From positions 1-13,714 of the forward strand of contig JASEIZ010000033.1 of NCBI GenBank assembly GCA_030017395.1: a stretch of DNA of 13,714 nucleotides, written 5' to 3'. The notes below the pieces were generated by a model. That model saw only the letters and a list, made by a program, of their open reading frames with translations. It was not told the origin of the DNA and did not search any database. Numbering within the stretch: position 1 is the stretch's first letter; every line of letters begins with the position of its first letter. This stretch comes from Desulfobacterales bacterium. GTDB lineage: Bacteria; Desulfobacterota; Desulfobacteria; Desulfobacterales; ETH-SRB1. This document shows, piece after piece, positions 1 to 6,430 of the stretch. A program made the translations under genes and the position numbers.

Positions 1-372
1 GTAGATTGGGTGGCCTCTTCGGACGAAACAGGGATGTCCGTGGAATATTGACATTTTTGGGGTAGGATGGATGGAAAAAGATTATTGACTTCTTTCCCTG
101 AACAGGAAAAACAGGGTCGAAACCCAATTCCCTCATGCAAGAGATTTTGTGAGACCTGGCTTTGATGAAATAGAGCAAAATGGATAACTTACAGCATACA
201 TCCCTGGTAGTTATTGGCATTAAGCTGGCGGCTGCTGAATCTGAGTTAGGCGGAGTAGCTGGCCGGTCTTGCGCATGAGCACGAATTGATCGTAAAACAC
301 CCCTGTCTTTTATGATATTTATTCTCATAATATGCTTGACTTTTCTGACTTACAAGTGATCTGCAAACTGGA
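1..372. other. Left-edge non-coding or decayed region
   Basis: I see no recognisable intact gene here. Plus-strand frame 1 is open from the window edge to a TGA at 49-51 and could be the last 16 codons of a gene entering from the left, but that is too short to identify. The minus strand has a stop-free frame of about 100 codons (about 310 down to 1), but its translation resembles no protein I know. The stretch upstream of 373, where the missing ATPase domain of the next gene should be, has stops in every plus frame and shows no Walker motif. Its only clear structure is the first copy of a 33-base direct repeat at 257-289. Confidence 0.5.
257..289 (+). repeat. 33-base direct repeat, copy 1
   Basis: This copy matches 1238-1270 at 30 of 33 positions by eye, in the same orientation. 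Both copies contain the core GGTCTTGCGCATGAGC and end in GAATTGA. The two copies bracket the truncated DUF4143 gene. They may be duplicated gene remnants, or ends or target-site scars of an old insertion. Read in one frame, both give a short peptide of the form SWxVLRMSxN followed by a stop, so they could be the 3' end of a duplicated gene. Confidence 0.75.
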
Positions 373-1191
373 ATGGAGCAGGTTTTTGCAACCAGACTTG
401 AACAGCTATTACGGCAATATCTGTTAGTCGGCGGAATGCCCAGGGTTGTTAATGCCTTTGAAAATAAGGTTTTGATGGAAGAATTACAGAGACTGCAATC
501 CGGGCTTATTCGTACTTATACAGATGATTTTGCCAAGTATGCATCAACCGCAAAACATAAATATTTAAAAGAAGTGTATTTCAGTGCGCCACAAATGGCT
601 GGTCGGCGTTACAAGTATTCGCATATAAATCCAGGCATCGAAGCTAAATTCCTGAAGGAGGCGCTTGGGTTGCTATGCGATGCGCGATGTCTGTCTAAAA
701 TATGCCACGCATCTGGTGCGGGAGTACCTTTTTTGGCAACTGCCAATGAACGTAAATTCAAAATAGCGTTTCTCGATGTCGGTCTTATGCAAAACGCTCT
801 TGGCGTGCAGGACTCCATTATTCTTGATAACTCTATTATGCAAATCAATGCAGGCAGTGTTGCAGAGCAGTATGTTGCTCAAGAGCTGCTTGCCTGCGCT
901 GATCCTTACTCTGACAAAAAATTACATTTTTGGGCAAGGGAAGCCCGAGGAAGCAATGCTGAAGTTGATTTTCTAATAGAAATCGAAGGCATGCCGATAC
1001 CGGTAGCGGTGAAGGCCGGCGCGAGTGGTTCACTGAAGAGCCTGAGGCTTTTTCTTAAAGAATATCCCAAAACACTGCTCGGTGTCCGGTATTCAATGCA
1101 CGAGTTGTCATATTTTGATCAAATACTGTCTATTCCACTATACATGATTAGCCAGACACAACGCCTGGTCCGGATGCATTTATTGCCTTGA
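373..1191 (+). pseudogene. Truncated AAA_14/DUF4143 ATPase, C-terminal part only
   Basis: The 272 residues match the C-terminal half of the bacterial and archaeal 'ATP-binding protein' family (AAA_14 followed by DUF4143), which is usually about 380-450 residues. Recognisable family segments in order are LLRQYLLVGGMPRVV (about 12-26), the RTYTDDFAKYAS segment (about 47-58), the AFLDVGLMQNALG segment (about 132-144), HFWAREARGSNAEVDFLIE and a final PLYMISQTQRLV. The whole N-terminal P-loop domain is absent. The frame is closed by a TGA at 346-348 just upstream, and no Walker A appears in 1-372. The late family motif usually read as PIEVKSG is PVAVKAG here, so the Glu of a PD-(D/E)xK-like ExK motif is lost. 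No Shine-Dalgarno sequence precedes the ATG. I infer a decayed remnant. A short expressed protein is possible but less likely. Confidence 0.75.
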
Positions 1192-1237
1192 AGAAGAGGC
1201 TTCAGGGTGACACCAAGGGGGACATCCGTGTAGCGGG

Positions 1238-1270
1238 AGCTGGCTGGTCTTGCGCATGAGCGTGAATTGA
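1238..1270 (+). repeat. 33-base direct repeat, copy 2
   Basis: This is the second copy of the repeat at 257-289, with three mismatches, lying 47 bases after the stop of the truncated DUF4143 gene. The two copies are 981 bases apart and enclose that gene, as expected of a duplication scar or an old inserted segment. Confidence 0.75.
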
Positions 1271-1290
1271 GCAGAGCAAGGCCGTTCTTT

Positions 1291-2376
1291 TTATTTCTGA
1301 GTCAAAGGCTCTATCAGTTCTTTTTCTACAACCGCTTTAAACCAATCAGGGCCTTTGTCTTTTCCAGTATGATATAGAGAGATCAGTTTTTCAACATAAC
1401 GTGTGGCGTTAATATAAGCAGCTTTCCGCGCGGCATCTATGCTTTCCCATCTTTCTGTTAAGACAAACCTCTCGAATTCAGATACAATTTCAGGAAAGAT
1501 TAACTTGGAAAAACCATCAAGAAAGGCTACGTAAAAACCCAGCGATCCTTTATTCTTTTGATCGATAATGTGCTTGAGTCTTCCTTTTTCGGTGGTATCA
1601 GCAAGGACATCTTTAATTCCTCGAGCCAACAACTCAACGGGAGTGTGATTAAATGAACGGATAATCTCTTGCCATATCTCTCGATCAAAAGTTTCATCCC
1701 CGGCTTCTCCTATTTCGTGATAGATCAGCGCTTCCATTTCATGCGGCAAGATTTTTTCCACGATCCTGCTTTTTTCTTCCGGGCCGAGGTCGGTAATATC
1801 TCCCGGCAGGCCATATTGCTCAAGAGCCCACTTAAGAGCTTTTCGCCCGGACGACTTTATCCAGTTTATTTTATCCCAGAGAAAATAAGCCAAAGTTTCT
1901 TTTCTAACGAAAATCTCATTTTCTTGAAGCAAACCAGGGGCGGCAAACAGGTCTCTTATCAATTCATGGTTCAGGATATATACGGAAAGTCCATTAATAG
2001 AACGGTGATCTTCTATTTCTGCCAGGAAAAAAGTCGGTTTCAAGGATCTGGCATATCCTGCCCCATAAAGAAGACCCCGTGGTCTAAGATAAAAATTAAT
2101 CTCTTTGATATCAAATGGCGAGTACCTGTTTTCTCCTATTCTTATATCTTCGAAATCATTGTTTACTAATTTTTCCCACAAGTTTTCCTTTTCCTCAATC
2201 CATGCGGCTACTTTTTTGTGATCATCTTCCAGCCATGGAACGATCCCTTTTTTCCATTTGTATAGATTTCGCAGCCCCATGGTCAGGTTACATACAGAGT
2301 AAAATCCACAATATTTAGCATCGGAAATATCACAATTCTTTTCAACCTGTTTGGCAATACTATTTATGGAAATCAT
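1291..2376 (-). CDS. Conserved-looking protein of unknown function, 361 aa
   Basis: I cannot assign a function. The protein is soluble, with no signal peptide or membrane segment. It is rich in charged residues and aromatic/Leu helices and has no P-loop, HTH or haem motif. A central acidic and histidine-rich stretch, HEMEALIYHEIGEAGDE (about residues 213-229), has the look of a metal-binding or hydrolase helix but is not a canonical HExxH. From memory and with low certainty, it recalls an uncharacterised family of sulfate reducers labelled Sfum_1244. It follows the response regulator by 35 bases on the same strand, so it is probably the third gene of the kinase-regulator operon. Its ATG is preceded not by a clean Shine-Dalgarno but by ACGAG, 10 bases away, inside a 14-base relic of the repeat described at 2385-2398. 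Confidence 0.7.
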   Translation of the reverse strand: MISINSIAKQVEKNCDISDAKYCGFYSVCNLTMGLRNLYKWKKGIVPWLEDDHKKVAAWIEEKENLWEKLVNNDFEDIRIGENRYSPFDIKEINFYLRPRGLLYGAGYARSLKPTFFLAEIEDHRSINGLSVYILNHELIRDLFAAPGLLQENEIFVRKETLAYFLWDKINWIKSSGRKALKWALEQYGLPGDITDLGPEEKSRIVEKILPHEMEALIYHEIGEAGDETFDREIWQEIIRSFNHTPVELLARGIKDVLADTTEKGRLKHIIDQKNKGSLGFYVAFLDGFSKLIFPEIVSEFERFVLTERWESIDAARKAAYINATRYVEKLISLYHTGKDKGPDWFKAVVEKELIEPLTQK

Positions 2377-2384
2377 TAGTATAA

Positions 2385-2398
2385 AACTCGTAAAAAGT
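2385..2398. repeat. Solitary 14-base match to the 9141-9273 element terminus
   Basis: AACTCGTAAAAAGT here is identical to the reverse complement of 9256-9269, inside the right terminal inverted repeat of the MITE-like element in front of the cytochrome gene. No partner repeat is visible nearby, so this is a relic, an end fragment or a shared regulatory word. On the minus strand it reads ACTTTTTACGAGTT and lies just upstream of the 361-residue gene's ATG, the same relation as at the cytochrome gene. Confidence 0.6.
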
Positions 2399-2411
2399 GT
2401 TGTTTGCCCGC

Positions 2412-3815
2412 TTAATCGGGCATTTTGGGAGAGCGAAAGCTTTCAACAGGAATTTTATATTTCTTGATAATTTTCTGCAAAGACTGGCGCTTGATCCCGC
2501 TGATCTGTGCGGCCAGAGTAATATTGCCGCCTGTATGCTCCAGAAGACGGTGCAGATAACTTACAGTGAATCCCTTGATAACATTTTCTTTAAGTCCTTT
2601 ATATGGCAGGGCAATGTCAAAATCCAGCGACCCTTTATGCTTTGCCCTTTCCATAGCCGGAATTACCTGCGCACTAATCATGTCTTCCTGCGTTATAGCA
2701 GTCCAACCCTGGATCGTATTTTCCAGTTCACGAACATTGCCAGGCCAATCTTTTTCAAGGATGTAATTCATAACTTCCGGAGATGTCTTTTTAGGCTGAA
2801 CCTTTAGTTCGCATGCTGTTTTTTTTAAAAAATGTTTTACAAGAAGCGGGATATCCTCCCTTATATCTCGCAGGGGAGGCATGGTTAAGGATGCCACATT
2901 AAGACGATAATAAAGGTCTTTCCGGAAAGAATGATCTGCTATCTTTTTTTGAAGATTCCGATTGGTGGCCGCAATGATTCTAACATTCACCGTATGGCTC
3001 TTATTATCGCCGAGCGGCTTGATTTCCTTGGTCTGCAAAACCCTCAGCAGTTTGGTTTGTACGGAAAAGGGAAGATCCCCTATTTCATCAAGAAATATGG
3101 TGCCGTCGTCGGCCTGATCAAAAAGGCCTTTTTTATCATTATATGCGCCGGTAAATGCGCCTTTGCGATAACCAAAGAGTTCGCTTTCCAGGATAGTTTC
3201 AGGCAGAGCAGGGCAATTTACGGTTACCATCTGTTTGTTAGAACGATCGCTGACACCATGTATTGCCTGAGCAGCCAGTTCTTTTCCTGTGCCTGTCTCC
3301 CCAAGAATTAAAACAGTCACATCTGTTTTTGCAAGCATTTTGATGGTTTGGAAAACATTCAGCATCGGAGCGCTTTTCCCCACCATGTTTTCAAACGGCG
3401 ACTTCTCATAAATTTTAGCCATAAGCCGATTATTTTCCCGCATCAGGCGATTCCTCTCCAAGCCTTTTTTTAAAAGATGAATCAGCCCTTCTTCCTCAAG
3501 GGGCTTCCGGATGAAATCATACGCTCCGTGCTTTATGGCCGTGACAGCCAATTCAATGGTGCCATAAGCCGTCATCATGATAACGGTTATAAGAGGATCA
3601 TATTCTTTAATGGTGTTCAAAAAACTAATGCCGTCCATTTCAGGCATGCAGACATCTGAAAGCACTACATCCACATCTCTATCTTCGAGCAGTTTAATAG
3701 CATCGAAGCTGTTTTTCGCCACAAACACTTCACAGTTTATTTCCATGGCGATTGTGCGCTGCAAGCCATGCAAAAGGTCAACTTCATCATCTACAATCAG
3801 TATAGTATCCGTCAT
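2412..3815 (-). CDS. Sigma-54-dependent NtrC-family response regulator
   Basis: This is a 467-residue phosphorylation-activated enhancer-binding protein that opens sigma-54 RNA polymerase promoters. The receiver domain (about 1-120) has D9/D10, phosphoacceptor D54 in LSDVCMP, T82 and K104. The AAA+ domain (about 140-370) has Walker A GETGTGKE (172-179), the sigma-54 contact loop GAFTGA (219-224) and Walker B GTIFLDEIG (238-246). A Fis-type helix-turn-helix closes the protein (about 430-455, NITLAAQISGIKRQSLQK). Length and domain order are those of AtoC/ZraR-like regulators. It lies 125 bases downstream of the haem-sensor kinase on the same strand, so the two almost certainly form a cognate pair. 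A likely target is the sigma-54 promoter at 6313-6328. A 6-bp hairpin (2405-2422) spans the stop codon but lacks a U-run, so it is probably not a terminator. Confidence 0.95.
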   Translation of the reverse strand: MTDTILIVDDEVDLLHGLQRTIAMEINCEVFVAKNSFDAIKLLEDRDVDVVLSDVCMPEMDGISFLNTIKEYDPLITVIMMTAYGTIELAVTAIKHGAYDFIRKPLEEEGLIHLLKKGLERNRLMRENNRLMAKIYEKSPFENMVGKSAPMLNVFQTIKMLAKTDVTVLILGETGTGKELAAQAIHGVSDRSNKQMVTVNCPALPETILESELFGYRKGAFTGAYNDKKGLFDQADDGTIFLDEIGDLPFSVQTKLLRVLQTKEIKPLGDNKSHTVNVRIIAATNRNLQKKIADHSFRKDLYYRLNVASLTMPPLRDIREDIPLLVKHFLKKTACELKVQPKKTSPEVMNYILEKDWPGNVRELENTIQGWTAITQEDMISAQVIPAMERAKHKGSLDFDIALPYKGLKENVIKGFTVSYLHRLLEHTGGNITLAAQISGIKRQSLQKIIKKYKIPVESFRSPKMPD

Positions 3816-3899
3816 AGTTTAGCCCCAATTATAATCAAGAATATGTGATATTATCATATCCTTTTCGTAACAATTTAGTTGTTTGCAATTTTGGTAAGC

Positions 3900-3921
3900 G
3901 TTTACGGATTTCAAGTTTCAA
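3900..3921. repeat. Heptad-phased spacer repeat between regulator and kinase
   Basis: GTTTACGG is followed by ATTTCAAGTTTCAA. The reverse complement of the second part (TTGAAACTTGAAAT) recurs exactly at 12400-12413, also beside a GTTTACGG word. The words repeat with a period of seven bases (GATTTCA, AGTTTCA). It belongs with the arrays at 12115, 12202, 12402 and 13663. Confidence 0.5.
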
Positions 3922-3940
3922 CACGTGAACGGCTGCCATT

Positions 3941-5881
3941 TTACGTATCGGTTGCAGGAAGAATGATTGTAAAGACGCTCCCCCTGCCTTGAGCGTTCTT
4001 TACATGTATTTGTCCTCGATGCTGTTCTATGATCCCGTAGCTTACCGAAAGCCCAAGGCCTGTTCCACGTCCCACGCCCTTAGTAGTAAAGAAAGGATCA
4101 AAGATTCGACCAATATCTTTTTTAGATATGCCGCATCCGGTATCTTCAATATGGATGGCAACAAGTTTGTCTTTTTTTTGAAATTCTGTGACAACGGTAA
4201 TCACCCCATTTTTTTCTATAGACTGTCCCGCATTCATGATAAGATTCATAAATACCTGTTTCATCTTTTGAACATCAATTGTTATCAAAGGAATATCAGG
4301 AGAGAATTTTCGCTGCACAGTGATATTCTCTTTATTCATCTGTCGTTCTACAACAGACAAAACGCTTTCTATGCATGCATTTATATCTGCCTGGACCATC
4401 TTTGGCTCGGAAACACGAGCAAAATTCAGCAAATCCTCTACAACGGATTTGCATTGCAAGGTATGTTTTTTTATAATTTCAATATCTTTTATTGCCTGGG
4501 AATCTGGTTGCGATTCTTTCCGAATAAGATTTGCATAACAATCTATCACTCCCAGGGGATTGTTAATTTCGTGGGCCACGCCTGCTGCAAGCTGCCCGAT
4601 GGACGACATTTTTTCAGCTTGTGCAAGGTATTTTGCAAGCCTCCTTTTTTCTGTAACATCTCGAAGCATCCCTTCAAATCCGCACGGCATACCGTTGTCA
4701 TCGATGCGCACATTGGCCGTTATCATAACATGCATCCGTTTTCCGTTACGATCCACCATGTTATATTCCCGTTCTTTGGCAAAACCTTTTTGTTGAATGG
4801 TTGCAAAAAGAGCGGCGGCATCGCGCGCATCCCAGAAAAGCTGATAAAACGATTCAACGGCAAGCGCCTCTGACCGATTAACAAATTTGAAAAGCTTCAG
4901 TCCGGCCTCATTAATATCAATAATATGTGTATCCACATCACAAATAAATATAGTGTCCTGAGAAGCCTCAAAAAGAGAACGATATTTTTTTTCGGAAGCC
5001 TTTAATTCCTCATGAATCTGTTTTAGGTGGCTTGCGACATTCTCAAATTCTTTTCTGAGCTGACCTATCTCATCGGCAGATTCCGGTTTTGCATCTTTTG
5101 CAAGATGTTCGTCTTTGCCGGGAATGTTTCTGAAAGTAGTTAATAAACCCTTGAGCTGAGATACAACCGTATTATTGAAGAGGATGTACATAAGTCCGAA
5201 AAGGATGAAAAAGGAAAACGCCACCAATATGAAATCCCACCAGACTTTTTCCTTTATTCTAACAAATGCCACATCCACAGGTATATATATGGACTCAACA
5301 GCCACGATATCTCCAACAACATAACCGTATCCTGTGCTGGTGCCATATATGTTTTTTAGTTCCTGAGGAGCATCCTCGGGTTTTCCATGACAATAAAGAC
5401 ATCCTTTTTCTGCATAGATAGGTTTTAATCGAGCATAAAACGATTCGCTGTTTTTCTTTACAATTCCGGACCATTGCTCTTCGTCTTTATTATCGGTAAA
5501 CCATTGCAGCATCTTATGCTCGAAACTGTCCGCCTGATTGATAGGATTTCTCGGGTTGTTTGCAGCCCTTGTATATTGGAATTCAGGAAATTGCTCCTGA
5601 ATTCTGCTCATAATATTTCGTGTTACAAAGGATGTGGACATGGAAGGCAGATGAAATTGATTTGGAGGCAGCATTTTTTTCATACTGGGCCTTAAAACAT
5701 CTTTTACATAAGTGCGCGATGCCTCGGCAGCAGCCAGATAGATTTCGGTTTCTTTGTATATGGAATTGGCAACCATTTTTTTTAGATATAAATACTCAAA
5801 GGTAGATACACCACCGCAAAACAGCAGAAGTATGCAAGCGGTTCCTATATAAAACTGGGTTTTTAATGCTATTTTTTTCAT
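3941..5881 (-). CDS. Haem-c (DUF3365) sensor histidine kinase
   Basis: This is a membrane-bound sensor kinase, the likely partner of the adjacent NtrC-type regulator. Residues are numbered from an upstream ATG at 5905. The chosen start (residue 9, MKKIALKTQF) directly precedes the first membrane helix (about 14-35). A periplasmic domain follows (about 36-222) with CLYCH at 169-173, a single c-type haem site. Its surroundings, including the YGTSTGYGYVVGD segment, fit the DUF3365/Tll0287-like family. A second helix lies at about 223-246, then a HAMP-like linker, a PAS domain (about 305-420), HisKA with phosphoacceptor H445 in AHEINNP, and HATPase_c with the N box (NLIMNAG, 554-560), DTGCGI (588-593) and GRGTGLGLS (612-620). 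All catalytic boxes are intact. Family knowledge suggests sensing of redox state or a small haem ligand such as NO or CO; the ligand cannot be read from sequence. Neither start has a strong Shine-Dalgarno. Confidence 0.93.
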   Translation of the reverse strand: MKKIALKTQFYIGTACILLLFCGGVSTFEYLYLKKMVANSIYKETEIYLAAAEASRTYVKDVLRPSMKKMLPPNQFHLPSMSTSFVTRNIMSRIQEQFPEFQYTRAANNPRNPINQADSFEHKMLQWFTDNKDEEQWSGIVKKNSESFYARLKPIYAEKGCLYCHGKPEDAPQELKNIYGTSTGYGYVVGDIVAVESIYIPVDVAFVRIKEKVWWDFILVAFSFFILFGLMYILFNNTVVSQLKGLLTTFRNIPGKDEHLAKDAKPESADEIGQLRKEFENVASHLKQIHEELKASEKKYRSLFEASQDTIFICDVDTHIIDINEAGLKLFKFVNRSEALAVESFYQLFWDARDAAALFATIQQKGFAKEREYNMVDRNGKRMHVMITANVRIDDNGMPCGFEGMLRDVTEKRRLAKYLAQAEKMSSIGQLAAGVAHEINNPLGVIDCYANLIRKESQPDSQAIKDIEIIKKHTLQCKSVVEDLLNFARVSEPKMVQADINACIESVLSVVERQMNKENITVQRKFSPDIPLITIDVQKMKQVFMNLIMNAGQSIEKNGVITVVTEFQKKDKLVAIHIEDTGCGISKKDIGRIFDPFFTTKGVGRGTGLGLSVSYGIIEQHRGQIHVKNAQGRGSVFTIILPATDT

Positions 5882-5954
5882 AAAGATACAGCCTGAAGGC
5901 GGCATAGAAAAAATTATTATCGGCTTGTAAGAGACGACCTTTTATTATCATGGG

Positions 5955-5963
5955 ATTATAGCA
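5955..5963 (-). promoter_or_regulatory. Extended -10 promoter for the kinase-regulator operon
   Basis: The minus strand reads TGCTATAAT, a perfect TATAAT with an upstream TG one base away, 50-75 bases before the possible kinase starts. No good -35 hexamer is visible, which is usual for extended -10 promoters. This suggests housekeeping sigma-70 expression of the sensor system. Confidence 0.5.
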
Positions 5964-6021
5964 AAAACAATCGGGAAATAAGAGGTTGTTATAAACTTGA
6001 ACCGCAAAAACGAGCGTTAAT

Positions 6022-6039
6022 CCCGCTGCTTGCGGCGGG
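6022..6039 (+). other. Stable GC hairpin of unknown role
   Basis: CCCGCTG and TGCGGGC-type arms form a 7-bp stem (one T-G wobble) with a CTTG tetraloop. It is followed by a second small dyad, AATCA (6047-6051) with TGATT (6058-6062), and then by the terminator-like hairpin at 6084-6123. The three structures in a row with no reading frame could be a short plus-strand RNA. No convincing promoter is seen (a TATAAA at 5990-5995 lacks a -35). Confidence 0.3.
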
Positions 6040-6083
6040 GGGCTTCAATCAAGGCGATGATTAAAAAAAGAGCCGCCGTTATT

Positions 6084-6123
6084 GGGCGACACTGCCAACT
6101 CAAGATGGCAGGAGCCCTTTTTT
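6084..6123 (+). terminator. Hairpin with U-run, or a spaced dyad for the regulator
   Basis: GGGC (6084-6087) pairs with GCCC (6114-6117). Inside it CTGCCA (6092-6097) pairs with TGGCAG (6106-6111) across eight bases. Six T residues follow directly (6118-6123). In form this is a plus-strand rho-independent terminator, although no plus-strand gene precedes it. Alternatively the CTGCCA-N8-TGGCAG dyad, about 230 bases upstream of the sigma-54 start site, is a binding site for the NtrC-type regulator. The sequence alone does not decide between these. Confidence 0.4.
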
Positions 6124-6199
6124 CTGATAAAACAATCTTCCTGCCGCGGAACGCTTTGTAATGCTTGGATATTTCTCCTTTTTCTCAGTGCGGCTGCCC

Positions 6200-6255
6200 G
6201 AGCGCAGACAGAAAGATTTACGCCGCTTTATGGCGGCATTCGTACGACAGCGCTC
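6200..6255. promoter_or_regulatory. Cluster of dyads, candidate enhancer sites
   Basis: Three symmetries lie within 56 bases: GAGCGC (6200-6205) with GCGCTC (6250-6255), GCCGC (6222-6226) with GCGGC (6233-6237), and the perfect palindrome TCGTACGA (6240-6247). They lie about 85-140 bases upstream of the predicted sigma-54 start site, the usual range for NtrC-family activator sites. An imperfect copy of the GCCGCTTTATGGCGG word recurs at 6370-6385 after the promoter. Assignment to the neighbouring regulator is inference. Confidence 0.35.
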
Positions 6256-6312
6256 TAATGCCGGAACATAAAGTATCAGTAAAAACAAAGCATTATGCCG
6301 CTTTCCCTGACA

Positions 6313-6328
6313 TGGCATGCCATTTGCT
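6313..6328 (+). promoter_or_regulatory. Sigma-54 (-24/-12) promoter of the transporter-cytochrome operon
   Basis: TGGCATGCCATTTGCT matches the consensus TGGCACG-N4-TTGCW with a single mismatch (T for C at position 6). The GG (6314-6315) and GC (6326-6327) dinucleotides are separated by exactly ten bases, as sigma-54 requires. Transcription should begin near 6339, giving a leader of about 92 bases before the ATG at 6431. The next operon on the other strand encodes a sigma-54 activator, which makes a regulatory link likely. The -24 half coincides with a 10-base palindrome (6313-6322). Confidence 0.75.
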
Positions 6329-6430
6329 AACTAAAAAATGAGATAGATACTTTTTTACTACCGGTTATTACGGCTTTTATGGCGGTCAGGCCGTTCGGAA
6401 GAATTAATTACAAAATAAGGAGGAAAGCTT

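Noticed and set aside
1..310. Stop-free minus-strand frame of about 100 codons reaching the window edge
   Set aside because: The translation resembles no protein, has no ribosome site, and crosses one copy of the 33-base repeat; a chance open frame in a decayed region is more likely.
6100..6318. 72-residue minus-strand frame in the divergent spacer
   Set aside because: Its composition is unlike a protein, and it overlaps the terminator-like hairpin, the dyad cluster and the sigma-54 promoter.
6084..6430. A known riboswitch class upstream of the transporter
   Set aside because: I compared the hairpins with remembered fluoride and c-di-GMP consensus cores and found no match; most of the structure also lies upstream of the predicted start site.
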